A DNA stretch of 64,000 nucleotides. Source: Glandiceps talaboti. Taxonomy: Eukaryota > Hemichordata > Enteropneusta > Spengelidae. The first letter of the stretch is position 1. Each line of letters opens with the position of its first letter. The stretch is from positions 5,952,540 through 6,016,539 of the forward strand of contig NC_135569.1 of the NCBI RefSeq assembly GCF_964340395.1, read 5' to 3'. The position numbers were made by a program, and so were the translations under genes. The notes beneath the pieces were generated by a model. It searched no databases. It was not told the DNA's origin and worked only from the letters and a program-made list of their open reading frames with translations. Positions 20,496-33,165 of the stretch are shown here, piece after piece.

Positions 20496-23040
20496 GTTTT
20501 CTTAGTTATATCCTGTCTTCAAAAATTAAGCAACCTCATTTGTATTTTGGGCCAATGGCCTTGGATGTACAGACTAAAAGACCAAACTACTATGTACCTT
20601 CTAATGAGAGACAAGTCATTTGTTGGAGGTTAAATTGATAAAAATATGGCAAGGCAGAAATTGGACTCAAAATCAATTTTTATTTTGGCCACTATTTTAT
20701 TCCCCTGGTGCAAACAGAGAGTAAACATTTTTCTTCACTTTTGGCCTGCAATGATTTTTTTGAAATATCTTCCAGCCCCAGCCCCTCCCTATCAAATGAC
20801 AAACCCCTAAGTAATGACTACACCAATGCATGTACATCATGCAATTACAATTGAATGTCCCATTACATAAATGCGAACTAGTTTTTATGCATGACAACCT
20901 ATGGAGGATGACCTTACATTGACCCCATTGTACTGACAGTCTAGAATCCATGCTGTGCCATACAACAGTACAGGAAGAAATAGATACTACATGATTACTA
21001 CACCCTACAGGCTAATAATACTGTAACAGGTGTCACTTTTAAAATGGACAACTGCACCATATTATACTTGAGTTACCAAACACTGCAATATGTATTCTCC
21101 TTGAAACCAATAGCAACATGTTTGAAATTTGCCAAAGATTCAATATTTATCAAAATGTATACTTTTGCACAAACATTACGGTATCAATACCTAATATGTA
21201 TTCTTGAAACTAATACAGCCGAAATGTGTGTGTGAGATTTAATTTTATTGAAATACATAATTTTGGCAAGGTTTGAAGCAGCAAAAATTATACACCATAC
21301 AAAATTTCTTCTAAAAACTAATAGGTTTTGAATTCACACATAATTAAATTTATATTAAAATACATCAATAAAAAGTAGCTCATATAAGGCCAAAAACAAA
21401 AAATTTTTGTCTGAAGTGATTTTTTTACTTTTTTATTCTCAACAAACATGTCACTCAGTCTACTATTTATGGCAGTTATTGTTCTTTTTATTTAGTACTT
21501 TAGAGCAACTGTGTATGTGGAGCAGATATCACTTGCTTGTTCATGATTGCCTCTGCAGTTGTCTTCACTGAAGCGGGTTATTTTTGTGTTGCCCACTGGA
21601 TCTGCAGCCTGCATGGGCTGGACAAACATAAATAAAAAAGACTGACATAAGGGTATTTAAGTGATGCACAAGCTGACCAGAAACAATTCTTTTTTCTTTC
21701 TTTTTTTGGCCTAAAAGAAAACTAGTATGATTGTGAGTATGAATCAATTACATACGACAAGTGACATATATGGCAAAATATGAAAGAGGAAGTCTTTTAC
21801 ATGTAGATAGTCAGAATATATGTGTACATGGAACCTCAGTAATCTAGGATTATCCTTCACATCTATATATTATTATTTTTTTGTCTTTTTGTACTAGGAA
21901 TAGCTCCCAGCGATTTTCTTTTTAGGCTGATATAAATACAATCACACTGTTTTGTACGGGGAATTGCTCTGTCATTTTCTTTTTATGCAGACATAATAGA
22001 ATCACATTGTTTTGCTCTCAGCAGACATAAATACAAATCCATTCCGGTTTTGGACTACATGACAGGGCTATGTTGCATACTCCACATCATGCTCCTGTGG
22101 AATTATCATGGCTTTCCCTGTCAGTCCATAGGCTATTCTAAGCTAAATTTAAGTCACCCACGCCTGCCAAACAAAGGACCTGCTGGCTCCATGGGAGAAA
22201 TTGGCTGTTTCAGATAAAGATAACAAGAGAACCCATGATGTGCGGGTTCCAATGTAGGTATTCCCGAGTGTTTGCACTTATGCTTGCAGTGTTTTCTGCT
22301 GTATTTTCACACACTACGCTTGAGCAAGCACTTGCGCAAATACCCGAGTATGCCACACTTGCAGTCGCATGTCTTGGGGTTCAGTCATATATAACTACAG
22401 AATGAACACTGCATAGACATACTGTCTGCCCTATAAATTCCCTAAAGAGTTGCTACAGAAATAGTACTGACTTAAATTTGAATACATAATGGAATTATGT
22501 AAATGCTGCTAGAACATGAATATTGTAATAGATGGTAAAATATATATATATATATAGATTATATGTACAAGGCAAAAATGTGGTTAAACATCAAACGTCC
22601 ACTGAACCAAGAAAATAAATCATGTCTTTGGACCATGTATATATTATTTTGGGAAATCTCTCAGGAAGCAAGTTCAACATTGTTATGCAATGGACCAAGG
22701 GTCCCAGGCTAATTGCTTCCTAGAGTGACATGAGTGTAATCCCTCCCCTGAGCTCTTTAAATATCAATATTAAAATGTTACCTGCTGAAAGCTGGTATTT
22801 TCAAAAATTCACCTGCATTGGTTCAAATGCCAGTAATTACCAGCAACCTCCTACACTGTATACATATGCAAAAATGCAAATTTTGGCAGAATTCTTCTCC
22901 AATATTACATTCTCAAACCTTCCATATTAGTTATACCTGAAAACTTCTGAATGTGTGCATGTATTCATACACGTACGTATATCTCTACCTTTGGACCTTT
23001 CACTAATCCATTGCACCACCTTAACCTTAGCGATATCTTA
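20301..23040. other. PRDM2 upstream DNA, nothing recognised
   Basis: Has an ATA/AAT run at about 20464-20492. An upstream PRDM2 exon may be hidden here, but none could be supported. Confidence 0.5.
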
Positions 23041-23432
23041 TAGCTACAATGATGTCGGTTTGGTGTTTCACTCATCGGACATTAGGTTTTTGACACAGAC
23101 CTAGATATATTTCAACTCTAGACTAACAATAACAGAGACACAACAAACACAGCAGGATCCTTTGCCCAATCACAATGAACACTGATAAGCATTGCTATTC
23201 TTTCACAATGCAGTAGAAACAGGCTTCTAATGGAAAACATTACACATTGACTTTTCATGGCCGCAATTGTTTATTTTCAAACTGATAATCAACACTTCAA
23301 CTTTACTACTTCTACATCCCCACTGTGCACGGCACCTATGTAACTGTTTCTTTTGCATTAGAAGTTGTCTAAGGGTGTGTAATAAATGTCATGTTACATG
23401 AGTGAAACACCAGGCCTACATCATTTTAGCTG
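23041..23432 (+). mobile_element. MITE family A, copy 1
   Basis: Ends form an inverted repeat of about 33 bp: AGCTACAATGATGTCGGTTT at the left and the near reverse complement (...GGCCTACATCATTTTAGCT) at the right. The interior, about 320 bp, has no coding capacity. TA at the edges suggests a Tc1/mariner-type TA target duplication. The family was defined from three copies in this window. Confidence 0.85.
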
Positions 23433-24180
23433 TAGTATACATAGTTTTATGACATAAATCATACATCCTAAGGTGTTTTTTTTTACCACAGTTGTCATGA
23501 CATAAACAGCCACTTTCCTTGTGAATTTCTGTCATATATTACATGTACTTATTATTTTTGTTCCTCTCCTAAAGTCTTTAAAATGTGAAGCTTAGGAACT
23601 ATTGTAACTCTGAAAATTTTAATAAAGACTTATTTTCGCTTTTTGCACTGGAAAACAAAAACATGAAAATAAGTAATGCCTTCTTGTACATATACAGTCC
23701 ACCAGTCTTAGTAAATCTTAATTATTTGGAACTATTGTGGGCTAGACTGGAATTTAAATTTTGGTTTCAGGTGAGAGGGAAACCAAAATTTTAAATCTCC
23801 ATCCTCATGGATTTCAGGCTACTCGTAGACTGTAAGATTGCAAGATTTTCTTGCAGCAAAACTATCTACATTTATGGTATTACTATAGCGTATGCATGTA
23901 GCAGTCACAAACAGAGCAAAATCACATTATAACTTTATAAGTTTATGCCTGAGCAGGCTTTTCTAATCAAACTAGAGAGTTTAACAGTGAGGGGACTTGT
24001 CTCTTTGAAGGGTATTATTACCCAGACATTAGCTTTTTTTCAAAAAGGACCAAGGACATTTATTTTAAAAATGTTTTGAGAGATTTTAAAATACAGTAAC
24101 ATCACTGCCTAAACATTTCTTTACAACATGCATTTTATAACTGTTGTTAGTAAAATATTCACAGAAAGGTTATATTAAGG

Positions 24181-24320
24181 TTAAAGAGGAATGCCACTCC
24201 AGGAAATAGGGACATTCTCATAAACTACAATTAATAATGGGCTACGGAGAGTCATTTCATGATTTTACATCACCTACAATTATTTGCGATTTCAGATAAA
24301 CATCAAGTTCTCCTTTACGT
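24181..24320 (+). mobile_element. MITE family D, left-half copy
   Basis: TTAAAGAGGAATGCCACTCC and TCATTTCATGATTTTACATC match the left arm of the 7663 copy. The right arm is absent. Confidence 0.7.
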
Positions 24321-25334
24321 TTTTTTACCTATACACTGGTGTTGAGAGCCTCACATTGGAGCATTCAGTACCTATCAAATAAGCCCATACTCTTGAGGGC
24401 TATCTGGCATGACAGTCACATATCGACTTTTTGTAAATGGTATTGTCAAGCTAGATAGTAGACTGGCACCACTCCTCCTTCTGGGAGATTCTTTTTAGTC
24501 CCACAATCTTCAAATGTTTTGAATTTGGTATTACTTTCAAGAACAATGTCCACAACTTTGTGTTTACTTTTTCCACTTACTAGTAGTCTACCCAGCTATA
24601 CCAACTGTTTTTGCAATCAATCAATCATTCAGTCGTTATCATTTCACATAAAAGAACAGTCAACTGTGTGTTCTTTTTAAATGTATTATATAAGGAAAGA
24701 CTGAAAGAGTCCAGAGACTTCAGCAAGTCTGGCTAGATAGCCAAAATCTGTGGGATTGTGTTCACGTAACTGCACAACATTACAGTTCATTAATTCCTAG
24801 CAAAGAATCCAGGCAATTGGAGATTTTGAATTTTGATTTCCCCATTACAAATTCAAAACCTCAACCCGCATGGATTCCTGGCTAATTAATTCCAAGCCTT
24901 ACAGCTAAACAAAGAAACCATTCCAATTATCATCACAAGAAAGGTATTATTACTAGTACTGTATTGTTTTATATAGACTCTATAACCTTTATCTAACCTA
25001 GGGGTGAAATGAAGGTGAAAATCCTCTATTCATTAGATCACAAGCCCATTAATTTCACTGCATTTTGTATGCTAGCCATACAGTTGGGTCTTCTGCTCAT
25101 ACAAATGCTATCGTTGTACATCAATCAATTTCACATGTATTCAGGTATCAATTTAATTTTTGTTTTCTTCAAATTATCAGTTTGTACGCTACACTTGATT
25201 ATTGTACATCAAATAACTGGACACATGTTCAGAGTTTAATATAGTCACAATTTGAAACAATTTCAAAATATTTCTTTCTTAATTTATTTTGTAGTCTAAC
25301 CACAAAATTGTCCTTTCTGCTCAGACAAATGCTA

Positions 25335-25670
25335 TTATACCACACTCAAGCCAAGTTGAACAAAAATATGGAATATATACGTTGGTCGTTCTACGTCACG
25401 ACAACATGTGTCTAAGCCACTGGTTCGAAATATGAGTCAAAAAGTTCAAAATTGCCATTAATTTCCTCCATTTTCCTTTGATATTCCTGCCACTGGTATA
25501 ATTATGTTTTTCTCCAATATTTTTCTTCATTCAACTGGAAAATACTTTCGACCTAAGGTTGTCACTACTCATCTACAGACTCGTAGTGACAAAGCCCCCT
25601 TAGGTCACTCGTATTATCCTTGGATGAACAGCAAAAAATATTGGGGAAGAAAATCTACTTACAGTATATC
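25335..25670 (+). mobile_element. repeat family F, copy 2 (inside tandem array)
   Basis: Same order of motifs as the 18014 copy (TCTACGTCACGACAACATGT, CCACTGGTTCGAAATATGAG, AGGTCACTCGTATTATCC). It interrupts a unit of the 25.0-26.7 kb tandem array between TGCTATTATA and ACAGTATATC. Boundaries are approximate. Confidence 0.65.
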
Positions 25671-26003
25671 TAATAACTAGACACATGTTTTGATATCACA
25701 ATTTTAAAATTTAAAAAAAATAATTTTGTTTGCTTTCAATTCATATGCTACCCATATGGTGTACTGTTCATACTTTTTGCTCACACAAATACTATTCTTG
25801 TACATCAGGTATGTGCTATACCACGATTTTCGAAATATTCAAATTTCTTTTTCTTTTTTTATTTTGCATGCTAACCACACAGTTGACCTTTCTACTCATA
25901 GAAATGCTTTCATTGTACATTAATTGAATGTACACGTGTCTGTGTTTATACACCAATTTCCAAACATTTGAATTACTTTACTTCTACTTGTATTTTGTCT
26001 GTA

Positions 26004-26257
26004 CAATAGGGAACTTACAATCCAGACTGAGCATGCTGAAGCACAAAGGACCATGGGATTATCTGTGGTTATCGCAATATCTAATCTTGAGCTACCAATA
26101 AAATAAACCTCCCACAATTGTTAGGGTGACTATGAATTGATTATTTGTGGTTACAAACATTGTATCAACATTGTTTACAATACTAATTGATTAGTATTTA
26201 TTATCACATTTCCCATGATGCAACATTTAACATGGCGGGTTTGCAAGTTCCCTATTG
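26004..26257 (-). mobile_element. MITE family B, copy 2
   Basis: Inverted copy of the 19795-20047 element, with the same termini (CAATAGGGAACTT... and ...GCAAGTTCCCTATTG). It interrupts the degenerate tandem array at 25040-26670, so it is younger than that array. Confidence 0.8.
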
Positions 26258-27435
26258 ACCTCTCTGCTCATACAACTGACGACTTTCACATTTACAGTTA
26301 TACTCAAAATATTCAAACCTTCAAAAAACATTTTCTTCATTTTATCTGGCATGCTAACCATACAGCTGACTTTTCTGCTCAATCATTGTCTGTCAAATCC
26401 AAAGTTATATTCAAAATATCCAAACATTCAACAACATTTCCTTTTTTTTATTTGGACTTTCCACCGAAACAGTTGACCTCTCTGTCCAAACGAATACTAT
26501 CATCTGTACATCAAATAATTGGACACACATCAGATAATATCAAAATTTTAAAATTCTTTTCCCCCTTTATTTTGTATGCTACTCACACCACTGACCTTTC
26601 TGCTCATACAAATGCTATCACTGTACATCAAATAATTGGTACACGTGTTCAGATATATCACATTGTGAAATCTTAAGTGGCAAGTTCTATTGCCTGTATT
26701 CCTAATAGAGCCTATTATATGGCATGATTTATGACATTCAACTGGGTTTATTGAAGTTGATTTGAACAGTTTCATTATAATCCATGGCTTTGAATACCTC
26801 TCCTTGTCTCAGACCTCAGAACTCAAGAATCAAAAGTTGGTCATGCAAATGGGTAAACCCCTAACTGTTAGAATCATGTAAACAGTGTATAAGTAGCATC
26901 CTGAGGAGGGGGGGGGGGGGGGAAACGGCACGACCGGACAATGCCTGTCACATGATATGGTGTGACAAATATACCATATATGGACATTATGTAACTGCCT
27001 ACAAGAAACGCTAACTTACTAAATGGGCATAATTCTGTGATTGATATTTTCATGGAAGGATGGTATGAAAACACAGTTGTCTGCCAGAGCTACAGAAATT
27101 TAATAAGCAAACTAGATAGGCACATTCTAAAGCTACTAATGCAACATGTTGATATAATGGATGCTAATATAATGACATGTATTTTCAAGTTTTTCTCAAT
27201 TAGTTACAAGTGGCTGTACATACACCTCATTCCGTGTTTAAACTATCTTGACTACAGGTTGATTTCATATATCCACACAACAGTAGCATTCATTGCTATC
27301 ATGCATTTATGTAATCTACAACACACAACAGCAATAGCTTGTGTGTTGTCTAGCCTGATTTCCATAGTACCGGTAGTATTATGTACAACTGTATACACAT
27401 CACTCTATTGTATACAAGAATAGTGTCAATGGATG

Positions 27436-27770
27436 ACCCAATATGACCTGACATTGACCTTATATGACCTGATACTAAATCAATGTGACCTGATATTGAC
27501 CCAATGTGACCTGATACTGACCCAATGTGATCTGATATTGGCCCAATGTGACCTGATATTAAATCAATGTGACTCGATACTGACCCAATGTGACCTGATA
27601 CTGACCCAATATGACCTGATACTAAATCAATGTGACCTGATACTGACCCAATGTGACCTGATACTGACCCAATGTGACCTGATACTAAATCAATGTGACC
27701 TGATACTGACCCAATGTGACCTGATATTGACCCAATATGACCTGATACCCAATTATGACATGATACTTTA
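27436..27770 (+). repeat. 21-bp minisatellite with 63-bp higher-order period
   Basis: The unit is TGACCTGATACTGACCCAAT plus G, in about 16 copies. In the right half every third unit has CTAAATCAA in place of CTGACCCAA, giving a 63-bp higher-order repeat. Because 21 is divisible by 3, it yields an open frame of heptads (DLILTQC); no start context or conservation supports coding. Confidence 0.93.
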
Positions 27771-28403
27771 ACATTGTCAAAGTCCTAATAATAGTTTACA
27801 CCAGTCTGACTGCATTGGTATGTTATTCAGTGATAACACTTTGTAGAAACTACTTAGGTACATGGTTTTGTGCAAAATACAAAACAAATGGGTAGACCAC
27901 AGCTGCACTGCTAATGTAAAATACTAGATAGACCTTTTAGTCAAGGAATCATGGTTGACAATTCTCATGAGGACAAAAACTTCTCTTGTTCCAAACTACA
28001 CACTGTATATTGTAAACATTAACATGTCTCACCGACATAGATTATTATGGTCAATTGTTTGGTTTTTTTTTCTAAACTAACATCAGCTGTATTCTATCTC
28101 AGGTAATTGAACTCATTCAATACCTGTATTCAACTAATATGGCCAATGCACTTTGGCAGACATAACATCTACACAACACAAAAGAGACAATACTACAAAA
28201 CAAATATATAATCAGGAGAACAAATCTTTGATAACAAAATTTTTTTGAAAAGCAAGCACTCAATGCAGGTCATCGTTCTTTTCAAGGTCCAGAAATTGTG
28301 CTTTTCTTTTGCAACTGTTCTTTACATTTTGCTTTCAAATATACATGTTCAACTGTCATGTGATCAAACAGTACATCTCTACAATTTAATTGTTCATAAA
28401 TGA

Positions 28404-28667
28404 CTAGATAATAATAATCTTTAATATTTATTCTGGATAGTTCTTTTAGTTTATAAACACTTGTCTCCCAAGAAGTCCAGTGAGGGCCATCCCTCATGGG
28501 TTCAGTGTTAATGCAGGAGGAAACCGGAGTACCTGGGGAAAACCTGTGTTGTTCGGTAGAGTCAAACTGAACGACACTCTTCTTACTAAATGGTAAATTT
28601 AATTCGAACCCCGACCACAGTGGTAAGAGGTAAGTGGTTTAACCACTCGGCCACCGACAACCCATAG
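28404..28667 (-). mobile_element. tRNA-derived SINE, nearly full length
   Basis: On the minus strand the head reads GGTGGCCGAGTGGTTAAACC, a clean pol III A box, followed by GGTCGGGGTTCGAA (B box). Next come a body with GTTTTCCCCAGGTACTCCGG and, at the end, an ATT-rich tail at about 28440-28404. The length is about 260 bp. The body contains a chance open frame, which I did not call as a gene. Confidence 0.8.
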
Positions 28668-29480
28668 ATAGACCAGATCATATCTATACTGTTTATACAT
28701 GAGTATCTACTCTGTAAGGGATTCTGTGTTGAGGCAACCTTAAGAAGAGATGGTTTTTGAGGGTGGAAAGATTGTGTTACAAGTCACGGTCTCCATCCAG
28801 TCTATACCACCACCAACTACTACTTTAGTAGTAGACAGCTAATTGAATTAATGCACCATGTGAAAATGTGGCACATTTTTCCATGCAAACAATTCAGTGC
28901 AATACTCTGAAAGCTTACAAATGTGAATACAAAATGCTTTACTGATCCCCAAGCAAACTTTACAACTACAGGCTTATCTTGAAACCAACTGCCACATAAA
29001 CCTTTCCATATTTGGCCACTAGAGGGAAGCAGACATATTCTTAATCACCAATCTGACACACTATTACATAATTACACAATTAGTCTTGTTTCAACGAGGA
29101 CACAAAAAGTAGAGTTTTAATCAACTTGAGAGTGATGGTGTACACTATTTCTGATAGAAGCAAATCAATGAAGTAAAGAAGACACCATACCACATCACTA
29201 AATTAATGTTCTTAGATTCATTCATTCATTCATTCATTCATTCATTCATTCAATGTACTTATTCCTATAGGTATTTTCACTAAGTTAACATTTTTTTTTG
29301 ACCAAAATTAACACAAATTACAGACTATCTTGACTTGGACAATTTTTTAAACTTGAAGTCCTATACAAATACCAATCAAATATACATAGTCAATTCATTA
29401 TGCAATTTTAGGATTTCTGTGTTCGAATTTTATCCCAAATTTATTTACTATACTAACTCTATACATCACTGGATACTTTT

Positions 29481-29792
29481 ACAACTGTAGACATCAGACC
29501 TTTGACAAACAGAATCTGTTACAAACAGAGAAAGTAAACAACTGAATTGGATTAATAACACTTGGAACAGCATGTTGGAAGTACAGTCTTGTATTACATT
29601 CCATCGTTTCATAACATTTTTATGACCAATTTGTATACAGTAGTAGTTCTCGTTCACAAACAAATTTCCAGTTCCTCTTTCATGCACAACCATAAAACTG
29701 TTCTGATCAAACCATTAAAATCTAATTCATTTGTTTACTTTCCCTGTTTGTAACAGGTTCTGTTTGTGAACGGTCTGATGATGGCAGTTGTA
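29481..29792 (+). mobile_element. MITE family C, copy 2
   Basis: Terminal inverted repeats of about 45 bp: ACAACTGTAGACATCAGACC with GACAAACAGAATCTGTTACA at the left, and GTTTGTAACAGGTTCTGTTT with GGCAGTTGT at the right. The interior, about 220 bp, is non-coding. Confidence 0.85.
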
Positions 29793-30426
29793 AGTTAAAG
29801 TCTTGTCTCCAGAAAAGTATCACACAGGTCTAATCATTTGGATAACAATATGAAATATGCATTCTATGTTAACAGCATAAGACAACATGAATATATAACA
29901 CCTGACATTACGTGAGGTTAAAGTAAGTATGTATATAACTCAATAAAAATAGTGTCAGAGGTTGGTCGAAGTCAAGGAACTGCAATAACAAACCCAGCCT
30001 TGAACAAGCTATTGTATTTGAATAGTTCAAGTACATTACACGTATGACAGCTATCACAGAGCCAACTATAGAGACATCTCTATCACAAGGAAAACACTAT
30101 GAATGTATATGAACAGGGGAGGAGAACTGCACAGCAAAGCTAAAAAAATATCTATATTTTGAATATTAAATCAGTACACAGAAACTGTAGGGTGGACTTT
30201 ACCTCAGTCTGAGGAAACACCTACATGTTTATTTACATGATTCTGCTTCTATGTGCTTTCAAAGTCTACTCTAAATATAGTTTGATAAATAATTAACAAG
30301 ACCTGAAGTACACCTTAAAACTTGTATTGTGGTGTCGACGTATACCTTCAAACTGTATTGTGGTACAGACGTACATGTATCTACACCACATGAGGGGGTC
30401 TTCTCCAGAGTCTAAAAACAATAACA

Positions 30427-30465
30427 TGAACAAAATAGAATAAGCCACTTATTCTATTTTGTTCA
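30427..30465. repeat. 17-bp perfect inverted repeat
   Basis: TGAACAAAATAGAATAA, loop GCCAC, then TTATTCTATTTTGTTCA. Perfect stem in intergenic DNA. Confidence 0.9.
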
Positions 30466-30723
30466 CATATTATTTTTTAGACCTTAAGACCTCTTGTAGG
30501 GTCAAAATGTCAGCAATATTTTAATGTAGATTGTCAACTTTTTTATCAACCCCAATTTTCACCAATCTCCTGATTGTCTACTAAGTGGTTTGTCATTGTA
30601 TTTGAAGTGACTGCATATCACGACAAGCTCACTAAATTTAGGACTTAACTTCGTGACCCAGATAAGGTGATCTCTTCTCATATAATTATACACCTAGTCT
30701 GAATGCAAACTGTGGTTTCTAAC

Positions 30724-30827
30724 TGTGATTAGACTGTGAGTGAAGGTATAACTTGTAACGATACTGTATAGGAACTAGACTGTGAGTGAAGGTATAACTT
30801 GTAACGATACTGTATAGGAACTAGACT
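30724..30827 (+). repeat. 46-48 bp tandem duplication
   Basis: AGACTGTGAGTGAAGGTATA plus ACTTGTAACGATACTGTATA plus GGAACT occurs twice in a row. Related single copies lie at about 54405-54450 (+) and 63905-63945 (-), so it derives from an interspersed repeat. Confidence 0.85.
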
Positions 30828-31254
30828 ATTATACACCTGGTTGTTACGGTAAAATGAAATTATTTCTAAATAGTATAAAGTGGAATACATTTCTTGGTAA
30901 ATGTACCTGCAATAATATTCTTCTAGTAAAACAAGGTCAACTTAGTCTACACACATACCATAATGCATGTGCAGTACATGAAGCAGAACAGTGTCAACCA
31001 AGAAATCAAAGTATCATTTTTTTTATTTCCTGAATGCCAACAGGAACAAGTGCCATTTACATGCTCATTATTTTTTATGATGTGGTGGTGACGTTTGTTC
31101 TATTTCAGATACCAAGAATTCATTAAGGGTAGAACACAATTCAACTGGTTTGAGGTGAAAAACCCTTGATTTGTAGAATACTATGCGATTTACATTTGAA
31201 CTGAACTGGCCTTACAATATGAATATGCAGTGTTACTTACAATGTACAACACAT

Positions 31255-31405
31255 TGGGAAAGTGGGAAAAATCAACAAGTGGGAAGTAGGAAGAATCAAC
31301 AAGTGGGAAGAGGGAAGAAATCAAGAAGTGGGAAGTAGGAATAATCAACAAGTGGAAAGTGGGAAGAATCAACAAGTGGGAAGTAGGAAGAATCATCAAG
31401 TGAAG
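31255..31405 (+). repeat. purine-rich minisatellite (about 24 bp)
   Basis: Imperfect units of AAGTGGGAAGTAGGAAGAAT plus CAAC, about six copies. The strand is almost all purine, with possible triplex or unusual DNA structure. Confidence 0.85.
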
Positions 31406-33112
31406 CATCTGGAGAAAATTCTGTGCATGAGCAAATACATTGAACGTACTGAAATCAATACATTTAGATTCTACCATAGGCATGGACAAACACCTATCCT
31501 AGCATCTAAACATATTGACTTCAATGTTTTGCCTGTCAACTTCAATGACTTCCTTCTGCTACAGAGGATAAAGAACAGATGGACATGGATAGAAAGGAAA
31601 ACACTGAAGTCGATAGGAAGAAAAACAGTGAAGTCGATAGGAAGGAAACACTGAAGGTGATACACTTATATTCTAGGTTAGCAAATACCTTGACCTGAAC
31701 ACATCACCTATCTGAAGCACACCTAGACATATCTTATCTTCATCAAATAGTGACACTGCAAATGAATTATAATTTGTGTAGATAACAGAGAGTATGATGA
31801 TAAGGTACATGACTATTTTTCAACCCTGGATCCATCACCGTGATGGAAGGCTATTCAGATGTTTAATATCTTATGTTTGTTTGTTTCTGTGTGTTGATGC
31901 ATTTTTACATTATTTCATGTCAAATAAAATATACTATACTCCACAGGCTAGGTTACCAACATAATGCTACTCACGACTCATCTTTTTAAGCAAGTCTGTG
32001 TCTGATAATTTCATTTTAAATGTGGAATTGTCTACGTTTTATCTGTAGTTTGTGATATTAGTTTATATTTGTTTCAGTATTGATTTTGTCTGGCTTTGTA
32101 TCATGTTTATCCCTTTTCAAATTGTACAGTACCTCTGAGCAATTTAATTTTGATATATTGGCGCTTATAAGACTCTCACTGTCCTCGGAACATCGCATCG
32201 CTAAAAGGGGTGTTTTGTATGTACCAATATCTACTGCATAATTGTACTGTGAGTCCTCCTCGACTACATAGGGCTTATCATTTGTTAATGTGTTACTGCG
32301 ATGCCCGATACTCGGGACATTGCAATAACATGGAGCATCGAAGTAACACGTCAACAAATGATTAGCACTATGTAGTCAATGAGGGCCCACAGTACAACGA
32401 TATTCTAGCACAATTATGCGGCAGATATCTGTTCTACAAAACAGCTATTAGTGATGCTTCCGACGACTGGTGAGAGAGTCTAGCACTTTACAAATCATTC
32501 ATTATTATACGATATACATGAAACAAACGATCATTTCCTGGCCCTTGGGTCTTGGACAAATTGAAGACACTACTTTTCTTATGACCAGCAATACACTACT
32601 CTTGATTCACATACGACAAATGCCTGAAACCATGTTACTATATTTCAAGGCACTTAAGTAGTCTGTCTGCTTACAGACGAATACAGTTATCAACGAACTA
32701 GGGTACTAAATGCTGAAGGGGTTAGGATTAGGTGGCAAGTTATGAAGCCTAAAAGTCTCCTATCTAATTTACATTATACTTTCCAATACAACTTAAAAGC
32801 ACAAGGATTTAAAGCTTTGAATGAAGGGTTAATCCGAATGTCAGCTTTTATCAACTTCTTTGGTCTAACAATGTTTTATCTTATCAAATTCCTAATTAGT
32901 ATTGATGCAACTAGTCTACCACCCTGAAGGCAACTCAGCCATTTTTTGTGTGACTCCCAGGAATTCTAAGCTTTCTAGCTTTCACCTTGTGTTCTCCCAG
33001 AAAGAAAATAGCTGAGAGTTGAATTAACACACATGTACCATAGTTTGTACCAGAACTCATGATTTGTACGATACCACACTCTCTGCTAGCATGTGTAGCA
33101 TATAGTACAGAC

Positions 33113-33113
<1 letters not shown>

Positions 33114-33163
<50 letters not shown>
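33114..33163 (+). repeat. GATT tetranucleotide repeat
   Basis: About 12 copies of GATT. A similar ATTC repeat lies at 29217-29251 and a TTTA repeat at 36692-36722. Confidence 0.95.

Positions 33164-33165
<2 letters not shown>

Larger units (their letters stand above)
25040..26670 (+). repeat. degenerate tandem array interrupted by two elements
   Basis: Diverged units carry TTTTGTATGCTAACCACACA, GTTGACCTTTCTGCTCATAC, AAATGCTATC and TGTACATCAAATAATTGGAC. Recognisable units lie near 25060, 25290, 25870, 26345, 26460 and 26570. A family F copy and a family B copy interrupt the array, so it predates both. Confidence 0.8.

Noticed and set aside
27433-27771. 112-codon frame of DLILTQC heptads
   Set aside because: Product of a 21-bp minisatellite; no start context, no flanking exon signals, and unit changes do not look selected at the protein level.
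28282-28497. 71-codon frame MRDGPHWTSW...
   Set aside because: Most of it lies in the body and tail of the SINE.
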